64,000 bases of DNA from Winogradskyella psychrotolerans (GTDB lineage: Bacteria > Bacteroidota > Bacteroidia > Flavobacteriales > Flavobacteriaceae): the NCBI RefSeq assembly GCF_018860565.1, contig NZ_JAHKPS010000028.1, positions 309,121-373,120 of the forward strand. Reading direction: 5' to 3'. Below, in pieces: positions 17,597-27,718 of this stretch (positions are counted from its first letter, which is position 1; every line of letters begins with the position of its first letter). Both the position numbers and the translations under genes were made by a program. The notes below the pieces were generated by a model that searched no databases, had not been told where the DNA came from, and worked only from the letters and a program-made list of their open reading frames with translations.

Positions 17597-19666
17597 TTAA
17601 TTGAAATCAGCATCAGAAACACCTTCGTTTACTTTTATTTCTTTTACAATAAAATCAAATTTACGTGGTCCCATTGTTTGAGAAATTTTAAAAGGGAACA
17701 TAATTCCATCAACTTCTTTATAATCTGCATAGAATGTAGATTGAGAACCCATTGGAGATGTTTTCTCTTCTTTAATTTTTAAGCCTGTTTCAACACTATA
17801 GAAAATAGACGTTATATCATCTACTTTTACTTTATAAGCATTTTCTCCATCAACTTTTTCTATCTTTTCTAAAGTAACACCACCACTTAAATAGTTAACT
17901 TCTGGAAAAGGAGATGATTCTGCTTTAGCATCTTTAAGTTCGTCTTCGCTCATATCTTTACGTTGACCTTGCATAACCATATAACCACCATCTACACCAA
18001 CAACCGTTTTCATAACCGACTGTCCCATTGCTGTAATCTCTTGTGCAAACTGTTTTTTACTTGTTTTTTTCATTTCAAGATTCATCATTACACCTGGTTG
18101 TAACTCTGCTTCCGCCATCATTTTAACAGAATTCACACCATCTAAACGCTCTTTACCACCAATTTTAGCGATATATGCGTTTAAAACTTTAGTAACATCC
18201 ATATCTGCTGGCATTGGAATGTCGTAAGTTGGTTTTTCTACTGAATTAGCGTATGCATCGTAATACTTAATTGGAATTCCTGTTTTTTCAAGGTTTTCTA
18301 TGACATCACTTCCTTTACCAACAATAACAACTCTAGCATTTTCTGTCTTTAAATATTTATTAGCAACTCTTTGTACATCTTCTACACTAACATCATTAAT
18401 TTTCTGTAAATATGTAGAATAGAAATCTTTAGGTAAATCATTCAACTTTATGTTTAAAGCGTAATTAGCAACTGTTTGAGGACTTTCTAACCCCATAATA
18501 AAATTACCAACATATTTTGCTTTAGCATCTTTAAGTATTTGTGGATCTACAGGTTCCGTTTTAATACGATTAATCTCTTTTAAAGCCTCAACAACAGCAC
18601 TATCTGTAACCATATTTCTTACTTTAGCCGAAGCACTAAAACGTCCTGCACCATATCTGTTTGCTCTTAAGCTAGAATAGGCACCGTAAGTATAACCATG
18701 TTCTTCACGAAGGTTTTTGAATAAGTAACCTTCTCCTCCACCACCTAAGATGTTGTTTGTGATTAAAGCAGCATGGTAATCTTCATCATTCATCTTCAAA
18801 TCTACATTGTTGGTAATAGATATGCTAGACTGCGTTGCTGTTGGCATATCAACAAAGTTAATTTGAGTGTATTGTGCATTAGGGTTAACTTTAGGAAGTG
18901 TTGTGGTTATATCAACAGATTTTTTCCAATTACCAAAGTGTTTTTTTATTTGCTTTTTAACTGTTTTAAAATCTACATCACCAATTACAACTAAATAGGC
19001 ATTGTTTGGATTAAAATATTTCTCGTAAAATGCTAATGCATCACCAAATGATACATTGTTAATAGTTTCTTCTGTAACAAATTCTCCATAAGGGTGTTTT
19101 GTTCCATAAGATAAGGCATCACCTACACGACTACCAATAGCATCAATACTCTTTTCGTTTTGTTTTAAGCTTTCAATTAGCTTAGTCTTTTCTTTATCAA
19201 ACTCTTCTTCAGTTAATAATGGGTTTAATGCTGCATCTGCCATTAATTCTAAAATACGATCAGAGTATTTAGTTAATGAACTTGCAAAACCACCACTAAA
19301 ACCAAAATTAAGTCTAGCACCTAAGAAATCGATTTCTTCATTAAATTCATCTTTAGAAATTGACGTTGTTCCATTTCCTAACATGCTTCCAATTAAGCTT
19401 TCTACTCCAGCTTTTTTTCCTGTAGCAATAGGCTTATTATCTATTCTTAAAGAGTAAGATACTCTTGGCAACTTGTGGTTTTCAACAACTAATACTTTTA
19501 AGCCGTTTTTTAATTCAAATTCCTGAGGAACTTCTAATGTAATTTCAGGCTCTGGTCCAGCTTTTGGCTGTTTAGATCTATCTATTTGTGCATTAACACC
19601 TATAGTTACTAAAAACAATAGGATAAATGCAGATAATTTTGTTTTCATAATATATGTTGTTTTCAT
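17597..19666 (-). CDS. M16 family protein lacking the zinc motif, with C-terminal LolA-like extension
   Basis: The secreted, non-catalytic partner of an M16 pair. The signal peptide ends near GVNAQ; ATG 19666 lies 1 nt after the upstream stop, while an alternative ATG at 19648 gives a cleaner signal. The M16 fold spans about 40-470, but where active members have HxxEH this protein reads AGVESLIGSML, so zinc binding and catalysis are lost. The R/Y-type substrate-binding region is retained (GGEGYLFKNLREEHGYTYGAYS). Residues about 490-689 form an extra beta-rich domain like LolA/DUF4292 lipoprotein-carrier folds. It probably forms a heterodimer with the preceding active subunit. Confidence 0.9.
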   Translation of the reverse strand: MKTTYIMKTKLSAFILLFLVTIGVNAQIDRSKQPKAGPEPEITLEVPQEFELKNGLKVLVVENHKLPRVSYSLRIDNKPIATGKKAGVESLIGSMLGNGTTSISKDEFNEEIDFLGARLNFGFSGGFASSLTKYSDRILELMADAALNPLLTEEEFDKEKTKLIESLKQNEKSIDAIGSRVGDALSYGTKHPYGEFVTEETINNVSFGDALAFYEKYFNPNNAYLVVIGDVDFKTVKKQIKKHFGNWKKSVDITTTLPKVNPNAQYTQINFVDMPTATQSSISITNNVDLKMNDEDYHAALITNNILGGGGEGYLFKNLREEHGYTYGAYSSLRANRYGAGRFSASAKVRNMVTDSAVVEALKEINRIKTEPVDPQILKDAKAKYVGNFIMGLESPQTVANYALNIKLNDLPKDFYSTYLQKINDVSVEDVQRVANKYLKTENARVVIVGKGSDVIENLEKTGIPIKYYDAYANSVEKPTYDIPMPADMDVTKVLNAYIAKIGGKERLDGVNSVKMMAEAELQPGVMMNLEMKKTSKKQFAQEITAMGQSVMKTVVGVDGGYMVMQGQRKDMSEDELKDAKAESSPFPEVNYLSGGVTLEKIEKVDGENAYKVKVDDITSIFYSVETGLKIKEEKTSPMGSQSTFYADYKEVDGIMFPFKISQTMGPRKFDFIVKEIKVNEGVSDADFN

Positions 19667-19667
19667 C

Positions 19668-20984
19668 TTACTGATCTTCTTTTTTAGGTAAATATTCTAT
19701 TTCAACACGCTGATTTGGGCTTAAATACTTTTTAGCTACAGCTTGAATTTCTTCTCTTGTAATAGATCTGTAAATGTCTATTTCTTTGTTAATTAAATTT
19801 ACATCGCCGTATAATAAGTAGTACGTTGCTAAAGAACCTGCAATACCTGCAATACTAGAGTTAGCGTTTACAAATTGATTTTCAAATTGATTTAATAATT
19901 TTTGATGATCACGTTCTGAGATTAATTCATTTTGCATTTTAGCAACTTCTACATCAATTTCAGATAACAATGTACTTAACTCTACCTCTCCTAAAGGAAT
20001 AGCAAATAATGCAAATATGCTGTAATCCATTTGTGAAATGTTTACCGCTTGTACTGCTAACGCTTGTTTTTGTTGATCTACTAATTTCTTATACAAAACA
20101 GAACTTTTACCACCACTTAAGTAAGATGAAATCATGTCTAAAATATAAGCATCACGTGTTCCATGGCCTGGTGTTCTATAAGTTGCTATAATTGCAGGCA
20201 CTTGAATGTTTTTATCAAAAGCTTGAGCTTTAATTGTCTCAGTAATAGGCTCTTCTTTTGGGAAGTTTCTAACCACTTCTGGTCTTTTCTTAACAGCGCT
20301 AAAATAATCTCTTACTAATTTCTTAGTTTCTTCAATATCTATATCTCCTGCAACTACTAAAACCGCATTATTAGGACCATAATATTTATCAAAATAGGCA
20401 TTAAACTCTTCTAAAGTTGCTGCATCTAAATGCTCCATATACCCAATATTAGGATCTTTATAAGGGTGTACTTTAAAAAGATTAGAACCAATAGCTTCTA
20501 AAATACCACCATAAGGTGCATCATAACGCTGACGTTTTTCTTCTTTTACAACTTCATTTTGAGTATCTACACCAACTTGATCAATAACAGGGTGTAACAT
20601 ACGCTCTGACTCTAACCATAATCCTAATTCTAATTTATTAGAAGGAAAAATTTCGTAATAATACGTTCTGTCCTGAGACGTATTAGCATTAAACGTTCCT
20701 CCATTTGCTGGAATAATTTTCATGAATTCTCCACGTCCAATGTTTTCAGAACCTTCAAATAAAAGGTGTTCAAAAAAGTGAGCAAAACCCGTACGAGCTC
20801 TATCTCCATCTTTTCCTCCTACATCATACATTACAGAAGTAATAACCACTGGTGCTGTGTTATCTTGATGCAAGATTACATGTAATCCATTGTCTAAATC
20901 AAACTCTTCGAATTCTACTTGTTGCGCCGTTGAATTAAATCCAACCAACAACAAAATAGCTAGAGTAAATAAGCCTTTTTTCAT
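19668..20984 (-). CDS. M16 family zinc metallopeptidase (catalytic subunit)
   Basis: A signal peptide (1-20) and two M16 half-domains. The inverted zinc motif is intact as H69-F-F-E72-H73, with the distal Glu in the NEVVKEEKRQ helix about 75 residues later. These enzymes degrade peptides in a clam-shell chamber; here the site is periplasmic. The next gene, 1 nt downstream, encodes the motif-less partner, as for many bacterial M16 pairs. Length 438 is typical of the half-size bacterial enzymes. Confidence 0.92.
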   Translation of the reverse strand: MKKGLFTLAILLLVGFNSTAQQVEFEEFDLDNGLHVILHQDNTAPVVITSVMYDVGGKDGDRARTGFAHFFEHLLFEGSENIGRGEFMKIIPANGGTFNANTSQDRTYYYEIFPSNKLELGLWLESERMLHPVIDQVGVDTQNEVVKEEKRQRYDAPYGGILEAIGSNLFKVHPYKDPNIGYMEHLDAATLEEFNAYFDKYYGPNNAVLVVAGDIDIEETKKLVRDYFSAVKKRPEVVRNFPKEEPITETIKAQAFDKNIQVPAIIATYRTPGHGTRDAYILDMISSYLSGGKSSVLYKKLVDQQKQALAVQAVNISQMDYSIFALFAIPLGEVELSTLLSEIDVEVAKMQNELISERDHQKLLNQFENQFVNANSSIAGIAGSLATYYLLYGDVNLINKEIDIYRSITREEIQAVAKKYLSPNQRVEIEYLPKKEDQ

Positions 20985-21190
20985 TATTAAGTGTGTTTAA
21001 ATTTAAATTGTTTTAAATATTTGTCTTTACTAAATGCTTTTTGTTACATGAAGTCTCACAAAAATAAGGAATGATTTGTCTTTTTAACATAATTAAGTGT
21101 AAAAACTCACTTAATAACTTTCTGCCGTTCTCTGTTTTTTTTAATAATTACATACGAGCTTATAAAAACAGCTTGAAAAGCCTTAAAACG

Positions 21191-21221
21191 TTTGTAGATT
21201 AATAATTTAGGAGTATATTTG
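21191..21221 (+). promoter_or_regulatory. Promoter of rplU-rpmA (TTTG-N19-TATATTTG)
   Basis: The -33 element TTTG (21191-21194) and -7 element TATATTTG (21214-21221) are separated by exactly 19 bp, the Bacteroidota consensus. The -7 box ends 62 bp before the rplU ATG, leaving a leader of some 55 nt. The rest of the 299-bp gap back to 20985 shows no gene. Confidence 0.9.
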
Positions 21222-21283
21222 CATCCGCTTTCTGAGAAGAAGGCTATTTTATTTAACAAACAAATTAATAAAAACGTTACGCT

Positions 21284-21922
21284 ATGTACGCAATTGTAGA
21301 GATAGCAGGGCATCAATTTAAAGTTGAAAAAGACCAAAGAGTTTTTGTTAACCGTTTAGCAACAGAAGAAGGTTCGAAAGTAGATTTCGATAACGTTCTT
21401 TTAATTGGCGATGGTAACAATGTAACTTTAGGCGCCCCAGCTATAGACGGAGCACAAGTAAGTGCAAAAGTCTTAAAGCACCTTAAAGGTGATAAAGTAA
21501 TCGTCTTCAAAAAGAAAAGACGTAAAGGTTACCGTGTTAAAAATGGACACAGACAATCTTTAACTGAAATCGTAATTGAAAGCATTACAGCTTCTGGAGC
21601 TAAAAAAGCTGCTCCTAAAAAAGAAGCAAAGAAAGCTGAACCAAAAGCAGAAGCGAAAGCTAAAAAAGCAACTGGTAAAGCTGATGATTTAAAGAAAATT
21701 GAAGGTATTGGTCCTAAAATAGCATCTACATTAGTAGAAGCAGGTATCGCTACTTACGCTGATTTAGCTAAAGCTAAGCCAGAAGCAATTTCTGAAATCA
21801 TTGCAGATGTTCGTGGTAACCATGTTACTGATACTTGGCCAGCTCAAGCACAATTAGCTGCTGATGGTAAGTGGGACGAACTTAAAAAATGGCAAGACGA
21901 ATTAGATGGTGGTAAAGCTTAA
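21284..21922 (+). CDS. rplU: 50S ribosomal protein L21 with C-terminal helix-hairpin-helix extension
   Basis: Residues 1-103 are a normal L21 (MYAIVEIAGHQFKV, KKKRRKGYRVKNGHRQ), which binds 23S rRNA. An Ala/Lys/Glu-rich linker (about 105-132) leads into an extra domain at 133-212 with a helix-hairpin-helix motif (KKIEGIGPKIASTLVEAGI) and a Trp-containing helical tail. L21 in most bacteria ends near residue 103, so the protein is about twice the usual length. The extension looks like HhH/DUF4332-type nucleic-acid binders and is in frame with no internal stop. rpmA follows after 41 bp. Confidence 0.96.
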   Translation: MYAIVEIAGHQFKVEKDQRVFVNRLATEEGSKVDFDNVLLIGDGNNVTLGAPAIDGAQVSAKVLKHLKGDKVIVFKKKRRKGYRVKNGHRQSLTEIVIESITASGAKKAAPKKEAKKAEPKAEAKAKKATGKADDLKKIEGIGPKIASTLVEAGIATYADLAKAKPEAISEIIADVRGNHVTDTWPAQAQLAADGKWDELKKWQDELDGGKA

Positions 21923-21963
21923 TTGCCAAACCACTTAAGTATAACAATATAAAACCTTAGATC

Positions 21964-22224
21964 ATGGCTCATAAAAAAGGAGTTGGTAGTTCGAAGAATG
22001 GTAGAGAATCAGAATCAAAACGTTTAGGCGTTAAGATATTTGGTGGACAAGCTGCTATTGCTGGAAACATCATTTTAAGACAACGTGGTAATACACATCA
22101 CCCAGCTGAGAACGTATACCAAGGAAAAGATCATACTTTACATGCTAAAGTTGACGGTCTAGTAAAATTTACTAAGAAAAAAGATAACAAATCTTACGTT
22201 TCTATTGAACCTTTCGAGGCTTAA
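21964..22224 (+). CDS. rpmA: 50S ribosomal protein L27
   Basis: Standard 86-residue L27, recognised by [24 protein letters not shown] and the [14 protein letters not shown] core; its N terminus reaches the peptidyl-transferase centre. There is no Firmicutes-type cleaved N-terminal extension. The gene is second in the rplU-rpmA operon and is followed by a terminator. Confidence 0.98.
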   Translation: MAHKKGVGSSKNGRESESKRLGVKIFGGQAAIAGNIILRQRGNTHHPAENVYQGKDHTLHAKVDGLVKFTKKKDNKSYVSIEPFEA

Positions 22225-22248
22225 GAAACATATTTCTTTATAATTTAT

Positions 22249-22280
22249 AAAAACCCTTTCTATTTTTAGAGAGGGTTTTT
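22249..22280 (+). terminator. Terminator of rplU-rpmA
   Basis: Arms AAAAACCCTTTCT and AGAGAGGGTTTTT (one G-T pair) with a 6-base loop, followed by further T residues. Confidence 0.85.
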
Positions 22281-22398
22281 TATTTTACTCAAATACCTTT
22301 ATAAAACACTTATAAGGTATCTTTTAAATACACAACGGGATTTAATAACTTATTTTTTTAATAGTAGAACCAAATACTAATCCGTTTGGCAAGGTTAA

Positions 22399-24183
22399 TT
22401 ATATAATCTCCATCTTTTTTAATAGGAAACTCGCATTCATATTTTGACAAACACCTTGTTTCAATTTATAGTCAAAAAAGAGTTCATCATTAATGATTTC
22501 TGCATCAAAGTAGTAATTTTTTATAGCTTCTAACTCGGTTTCAATTTCAGTAAGACTTAAATCGTGAGTAGCAATGATTCCTGTGGCATTTTGTTTTACC
22601 AGTTTCTCTACAAATTTTCGAGAGCCAATAGCCTTATCTGTACTGTTGGTTCCTTTTAAAATTTCATCTAAAATCACAAAATAATTTTTATCATTTTCAA
22701 TGGTGTCAACCACAAATTTTAATCGCGTAAGCTCACTAAAGAAATACGAACTATCATCTGTTAACGAATCGGTTGTTCGCATACTTGTAATTAGCTTAAT
22801 TGGCTTGTATTTGCTTTGTTTCGCACAAATAGGTAATCCAACATTGGCCATCACAATATGAAGCGCAACAGTTCTTAAAAACGTGCTTTTTCCTGCCATA
22901 TTTGCTCCTGTTACAATAAAGAATTGTTCTTCTTCAAGCTTTAAATTACTATCTACTCGTTTTTCAGGATTTAATAGCGGATGCCCTAAACCCTCTGCTA
23001 AAATTGTCACAGGTTCTTCGGTTAATATTGGATAGGTAAATTTTTGATGATTAAAAGCATAGTTTCCAAAGCTATTAAAAGCATCAAAAAACGTCACCAC
23101 TTCAAACCAATCACCAACCTTATGTCCATATTTACTAATCCATTGTTCTATCTTATAAGTTTGCCTTATGTCTAAAAGCAAAAGACCGTTACCAAATATC
23201 GCAGAGATTAAATTATTTCGATTGTCTAAAGCATCTAAAGCTTTTGAAAATTTAGAAAATATCTCAGAGGCTTTCATACCTTCAGATTGAATTTTCTGTT
23301 GTTGCTCATTGAGTAGCGGAGATTTAAATTCATTATTTTCAATTAACTCTAACAAAAAAGCATATTGTTTAAATGTATCCTTAGCCATTTCAGTATTCTG
23401 AGCAACTAAATTTATTTTCTTCAAATAAAATGCGGTTATTCCTAACCCTAAAATTAACCATCCCAACAATAAATAACCTGAACGCTCCATTGGAATAACC
23501 TCAAGAACACCTAAAGTTAAGATAAGCACTGAAATAACACTATAAGCAATTGTAAACCAATAATGAAAAAGATTTAAAAACGGTTTGTAATACTTAAGCC
23601 AATTTATAATTGATGTTGCAGAATGCTCTACCTCTACACCTTGGGAAACACCTGAATAATTTTGTCTCCATTTTGGTAACGATGCTAATTCTTGTATCGC
23701 TTTTTGTCTATTTTCAATATTAGAAATATCATTAGCAAGCAATTGCTGCATCAACTTTTCCGTTCCTTCTTTTATGGTTGTTCTATTTATAAATTGAAAG
23801 AAGGAACCTTTCCCAAATAAATCGATATCGAGACTAAAAAAATGCTTCGGATTTTGAAATTGAGAACCGTCTGGTCTCCCATCAAAATTCCCTTTGGCAA
23901 TTTTTAATTCATCTTCATTTATTGTAATCAGCCGTTTGTGTAAATTTCTTTTCGACTTTAAATCTGTATATCTAGAAAGCAAAAAGAGAAAGAGCGCCAT
24001 TCCCGCAACTCCAATCCCAACTGCAATTTTCCAATTTTGATAGGTAAAATAGATTCCTACTCCCGTAAGAATAAAAATAGAGAGTCTTAGTATACTATAA
24101 AGGCTAAGTTGCTTAAATATACGCTTAGACTCAGCTTTATTAATTTCTAATTGTTCTGTATAAAAAGAATTTGGGTTTTGCAT
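22399..24183 (-). CDS. Membrane-anchored MutS-family ATPase
   Basis: A 594-residue protein with two pairs of predicted transmembrane helices (about 30-48 and 53-70; 205-228 and 237-253) and a C-terminal MutS domain V. Walker A is GANMAGKST at 426-434, Walker B ends at D506-E507, and the MutS signature SMRTTDSLTDDSSYFFSEL is at about 467-485. It lacks the mismatch-recognition and connector domains of MutS1 and the Smr domain of MutS2, so ordinary mismatch repair is unlikely. Membrane MutS relatives occur in Bacteroidota; their role is unknown to me. It lies downstream of sdhB, separated by a terminator. Confidence 0.88.
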   Translation of the reverse strand: MQNPNSFYTEQLEINKAESKRIFKQLSLYSILRLSIFILTGVGIYFTYQNWKIAVGIGVAGMALFLFLLSRYTDLKSKRNLHKRLITINEDELKIAKGNFDGRPDGSQFQNPKHFFSLDIDLFGKGSFFQFINRTTIKEGTEKLMQQLLANDISNIENRQKAIQELASLPKWRQNYSGVSQGVEVEHSATSIINWLKYYKPFLNLFHYWFTIAYSVISVLILTLGVLEVIPMERSGYLLLGWLILGLGITAFYLKKINLVAQNTEMAKDTFKQYAFLLELIENNEFKSPLLNEQQQKIQSEGMKASEIFSKFSKALDALDNRNNLISAIFGNGLLLLDIRQTYKIEQWISKYGHKVGDWFEVVTFFDAFNSFGNYAFNHQKFTYPILTEEPVTILAEGLGHPLLNPEKRVDSNLKLEEEQFFIVTGANMAGKSTFLRTVALHIVMANVGLPICAKQSKYKPIKLITSMRTTDSLTDDSSYFFSELTRLKFVVDTIENDKNYFVILDEILKGTNSTDKAIGSRKFVEKLVKQNATGIIATHDLSLTEIETELEAIKNYYFDAEIINDELFFDYKLKQGVCQNMNASFLLKKMEII

Positions 24184-24190
24184 AATGCTA

Positions 24191-24228
24191 AATTAAAAAA
24201 TCCCAAGATAAGACTTTACCTTGGGATT
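24191..24228 (-). terminator. Terminator of the sdh operon
   Basis: On the minus strand, arms AATCCCAAG / CTTGGGATT (9 bp) are followed by a T run, between the sdhB stop and the MutS-like start. Confidence 0.85.
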
Positions 24229-24240
24229 CTGTATTTTGTA

Positions 24241-24260
24241 ATTCCTGCTTTACCAGGGAT
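24241..24260. repeat. Possible degenerate copy of the ATTCCTG palindrome
   Basis: ATTCCTG and CAGGGAT flank a 6-base centre with one G-T pair, the same layout as the palindrome at 5810-5829. It sits just after sdhB. The similarity is short and may be chance. Confidence 0.3.
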
Positions 24261-24263
24261 TTA

Positions 24264-25010
24264 TTAACCTTTTAATGTTGCCGATAAATACTCACGATTC
24301 ATACGTGCAATATTTTCTAAAGAGATACCTTTAGGACATTCTACTTCACAAGCTCCAGTATTGGTACAGTTACCAAAACCTTCTTCGTCCATTTGTCTTA
24401 CCATATTTAAAACTCGGTCAGTAGCTTCTACTTTACCTTGTGGTAATAATGCAAATTGAGACACTTTTGCTCCAACAAATAACATGGCGCTAGAATTTTT
24501 ACAACTCGCTACACAAGCTCCACATCCAATACAAGTAGCCGCTTCAAAAGCTTTATCTGCATCGTGTTTGTTTACAGGTATTGAGTTAGCATCAATAGTA
24601 TTTCCAGAAGTGTTTACAGAAATAAAACCTCCAGCATGCTGAATACGATCAAAAGATGTTCTATCTACAATTAAATCTTTTATAACAGGAAAAGCGGTTG
24701 CTCTAAATGGCTCAATTGTAATTGTATCACCGTCTTTAAACATTCTCATATGTAATTGACAAGTCGTAATACCACGATCTGGACCATGAGCTTCTCCATT
24801 AATGTATAAAGAACACATTCCACAGATTCCCTCACGACAATCATGATCAAAAGCAATTGGGCTTTCATCTTTATTAACTAACTGCTCGTTTAAAACATCT
24901 AGCATTTCTAGGAAAGACATGTCTGGAGAAATATCGTTGACTTTATAATCAACCATTTTTCCTTTATCACTAGCGTTTTTTTGACGCCAAATTTTTAGTG
25001 TTAAATTCAT
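24264..25010 (-). CDS. sdhB: Succinate dehydrogenase / fumarate reductase iron-sulfur subunit
   Basis: Electron-transfer subunit of complex II. The [2Fe-2S] ligands are C58, C63, C66 and C84 (CREGICGMC...C). A [4Fe-4S] set C160, C163, C166, C170 ([11 protein letters not shown]) and a further set C215, C221, C225 ([14 protein letters not shown]) complete the relay to quinone. The 248-residue length fits the Bacteroidota type. It is the last gene of sdhCAB, 7 nt after sdhA. Confidence 0.96.
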   Translation of the reverse strand: MNLTLKIWRQKNASDKGKMVDYKVNDISPDMSFLEMLDVLNEQLVNKDESPIAFDHDCREGICGMCSLYINGEAHGPDRGITTCQLHMRMFKDGDTITIEPFRATAFPVIKDLIVDRTSFDRIQHAGGFISVNTSGNTIDANSIPVNKHDADKAFEAATCIGCGACVASCKNSSAMLFVGAKVSQFALLPQGKVEATDRVLNMVRQMDEEGFGNCTNTGACEVECPKGISLENIARMNREYLSATLKG

Positions 25011-25017
25011 TGCTTTC

Positions 25018-27030
25018 TTATTTGTATGATCTTTGTTTTAATTCTATATCCTTGAACTCTAATTGTTCCTTGTGCAATACGGCATCACTTGGCTCTCCTT
25101 TATATTCCCAAGCTGCTACATAAGCAAAGTTTTCATCGTCACGTTTTGCTTCTCCTTTTTGCTCTCCATCTAACTCAACAGAATCTTCTCTAAAGTGTCC
25201 ACCACAAGACTCTTCTCTGTTTAAAGCATCTTTAGCAAATAACTCTCCTAATTCCAAGAAGTCTGCCACACGACCAGCTTTTGCCAATTCTTCGTTGTAT
25301 TCTTCGTTAGTTCCAGGCACTTTAACATCTTTCCAAAACTCTTCACGAAGTGCTTTAATTTCTGAAATAGCCTCTGTTAAACCTTTCACATTACGTGCCA
25401 TTCCAACTTTGTTCCACATGATTTTCCCTAATTTCTTATGGAAATAATCTACAGAATGAGAACCGTTATTGTTAATTAAATGATCTATATTTTTTCTTAC
25501 TTCAGCTTCAACTTCTTCAAATTCTTTGGTATCTGTAGAAATTGGTCCTGTCCTAATATCATTTGATAAATAATCGCCAATCGTATATGGTAATACAAAA
25601 TAACCATCTGCTAAACCTTGCATTAAAGCCGAAGCTCCAAGTCTGTTTGCACCATGATCAGAGAAGTTAGCCTCTCCAATACAGTATAAACCAGGAACAG
25701 TTGTCATTAAGTTATAATCTACCCATATACCTCCCATTGTATAATGTACCGCAGGATAAATCATCATTGGTGTATTGTATGGATCTTGATCTACAATCTT
25801 CTCATACATTTGGAATAAGTTTCCGTATTTATTTTTGATGACTTCTTGACCTAACTTCTTAACAAGCGCTGCATCATTTTCATCTAAGCCTCTAACATGT
25901 GCCGTTTCTTTTCCGTAACGCTCTATTGCTGAAGCAAAATCTAAAAACACAGCTTCTCCTGTTGCATTAACACCATAACCAGCATCACAACGTTCTTTTG
26001 CTGCACGAGAGGCAACATCACGAGGTACTAAATTTCCGAAGGCTGGATAACGACGCTCTAAGTAGTAATCGCGATCTTCTTCTGCTAAATCTTTTGGTTT
26101 TAATGTTCCTGCTTTAATTGCCTCAACATCTTTTTTGTGTTTTGGCACCCAAATACGGCCATCGTTACGCAAAGACTCAGACATCAATGTTAATTTAGAC
26201 TGATGGTCTCCAGAAACAGGAATACATGTTGGGTGAATTTGTGTGTAACAAGGGTTTGCAAAGAAAGCACCGCGTTTGTGAGCTTTCCAAGCAGCTGTTA
26301 CATTACTTCCCATCGCGTTAGTTGATAAGAAGAAAACGTTACCATAACCACCAGTTCCTAGAACTACAGCGTGAGCTGAATGTCTTTCTATTTCACCAGT
26401 AATTAAGTTACGTGTTATAATACCTCGAGCTTTTCCATCAATTTTTACAATGTCAAGCATTTCATGACGGTTGTACATTTTGATTTTACCACGACCTATT
26501 TGACGATTCATGGCAGAATACGCTCCTAATAATAATTGTTGTCCTGTTTGTCCGGCTGCATAAAAAGTACGTGATACTAATACACCACCAAACGAACGGT
26601 TATCTAATAAGCCTCCATATTCACGTGCAAAAGGCACACCTTGAGCAACACATTGGTCAATAATATTTGCCGAAACCTCAGCCAAACGATATACGTTAGC
26701 TTCACGCGAACGATAATCCCCTCCTTTTACAGTATCGTAAAATAATCTGTATGTTGAATCACCATCTCCTTGATAGTTTTTTGCGGCATTTATTCCACCT
26801 TGAGCTGCAATAGAGTGTGCACGCCTAGGTGAATCTTGAAAACAAAATGCTTTTACATTATATCCTAGCTCTGCTAAAGTCGCAGCAGCAGATCCTCCAG
26901 CTAAACCTGTACCAACAATAATAACGTCTATGTTACGCTTGTTTGCAGGATTAACTAAATTTATGTGATTTTTATAATCTGTCCATTTATCTTTAATTGG
27001 ACCTTTTGGTATTTTTGAGTCTAAAGCCAT
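25018..27030 (-). CDS. sdhA: Succinate dehydrogenase / fumarate reductase flavoprotein subunit
   Basis: Catalytic subunit interconverting succinate and fumarate. The dinucleotide-binding motif [11 protein letters not shown] lies near residue 40-50, and His72 in [12 protein letters not shown] is the expected site of covalent FAD attachment. The substrate and capping regions are present ([38 protein letters not shown]). At 670 residues it belongs to the long form found with single-subunit cytochrome b anchors. The gene is between sdhC and sdhB. Confidence 0.97.
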   Translation of the reverse strand: MALDSKIPKGPIKDKWTDYKNHINLVNPANKRNIDVIIVGTGLAGGSAAATLAELGYNVKAFCFQDSPRRAHSIAAQGGINAAKNYQGDGDSTYRLFYDTVKGGDYRSREANVYRLAEVSANIIDQCVAQGVPFAREYGGLLDNRSFGGVLVSRTFYAAGQTGQQLLLGAYSAMNRQIGRGKIKMYNRHEMLDIVKIDGKARGIITRNLITGEIERHSAHAVVLGTGGYGNVFFLSTNAMGSNVTAAWKAHKRGAFFANPCYTQIHPTCIPVSGDHQSKLTLMSESLRNDGRIWVPKHKKDVEAIKAGTLKPKDLAEEDRDYYLERRYPAFGNLVPRDVASRAAKERCDAGYGVNATGEAVFLDFASAIERYGKETAHVRGLDENDAALVKKLGQEVIKNKYGNLFQMYEKIVDQDPYNTPMMIYPAVHYTMGGIWVDYNLMTTVPGLYCIGEANFSDHGANRLGASALMQGLADGYFVLPYTIGDYLSNDIRTGPISTDTKEFEEVEAEVRKNIDHLINNNGSHSVDYFHKKLGKIMWNKVGMARNVKGLTEAISEIKALREEFWKDVKVPGTNEEYNEELAKAGRVADFLELGELFAKDALNREESCGGHFREDSVELDGEQKGEAKRDDENFAYVAAWEYKGEPSDAVLHKEQLEFKDIELKQRSYK

Positions 27031-27043
27031 ATTAAGCTATTTT

Positions 27044-27718
27044 TTAGTGTCCTGTTAAATGATGAAACAATGCAATGAAAATAAATCCTAAAGGAATACC
27101 TATAGCATAAATTTTACTGAAAGTCTTTAAGCCTTTTGTGTACTTATTATTTGCTCCAACTGATTGAAATGCCGAATTGAATCCATGTAATAAGTGCAAG
27201 GCTAAGAATACAAATGCTACAACATATGCTCCTACCCTAAGTGGACTATGAAATTTTTCAACTAATTCATGAAAATACCTATACTCACCATTGTGCATAC
27301 CAGACATATCACCAACAATATATTTTGTGTTTATTTCTGGGATCCAAAAATCAATAAAGTGAAGTACTATAAACGCTAAAATTGCTAAACCGCTCCAAAT
27401 CATATTCCTACTCATCCAAGTAGAATTTGCTGCTCCATTATTTTTAGCATAAGTAATTTGTCTTGCCTTGTTGTTTTTAATTTCTAATACAAATCCCATT
27501 ACAAAATGGAAAATAACACCAAAAATTAATACAGGCTGCATCACATATTGAATTACCCAAAACGTCCCCATATAATGCGATACTTCGTTAAAAGTGTCTG
27601 CGCTAAATACAGATAATAAGTTAATTGCAAAATGTTGTAATAAGAAAATCATTAGGAAGAGTGCCGAAAGTGCCATGGCAAATTTTCTTCCAATCGAAGA
27701 ATTTAAAATTCCGCTCAT
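27044..27718 (-). CDS. sdhC: Succinate dehydrogenase cytochrome b558-type membrane subunit
   Basis: Membrane anchor of complex II, 224 residues with five predicted helices and conserved histidines in or near helices (LLQHFAIN, FHFVMGF, IVLHFIDFW, ALHLLHGF) that fit di-haem b ligation. This single-subunit anchor type is associated with menaquinone-using enzymes. First gene of sdhCAB, with a promoter box 27 bp upstream. Confidence 0.95.
   Translation of the reverse strand: MSGILNSSIGRKFAMALSALFLMIFLLQHFAINLLSVFSADTFNEVSHYMGTFWVIQYVMQPVLIFGVIFHFVMGFVLEIKNNKARQITYAKNNGAANSTWMSRNMIWSGLAILAFIVLHFIDFWIPEINTKYIVGDMSGMHNGEYRYFHELVEKFHSPLRVGAYVVAFVFLALHLLHGFNSAFQSVGANNKYTKGLKTFSKIYAIGIPLGFIFIALFHHLTGH

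Noticed and set aside
21107..21337. 76-codon minus-strand ORF across the rplU promoter
   Set aside because: It overlaps the consensus promoter and the rplU start and has no family resemblance.
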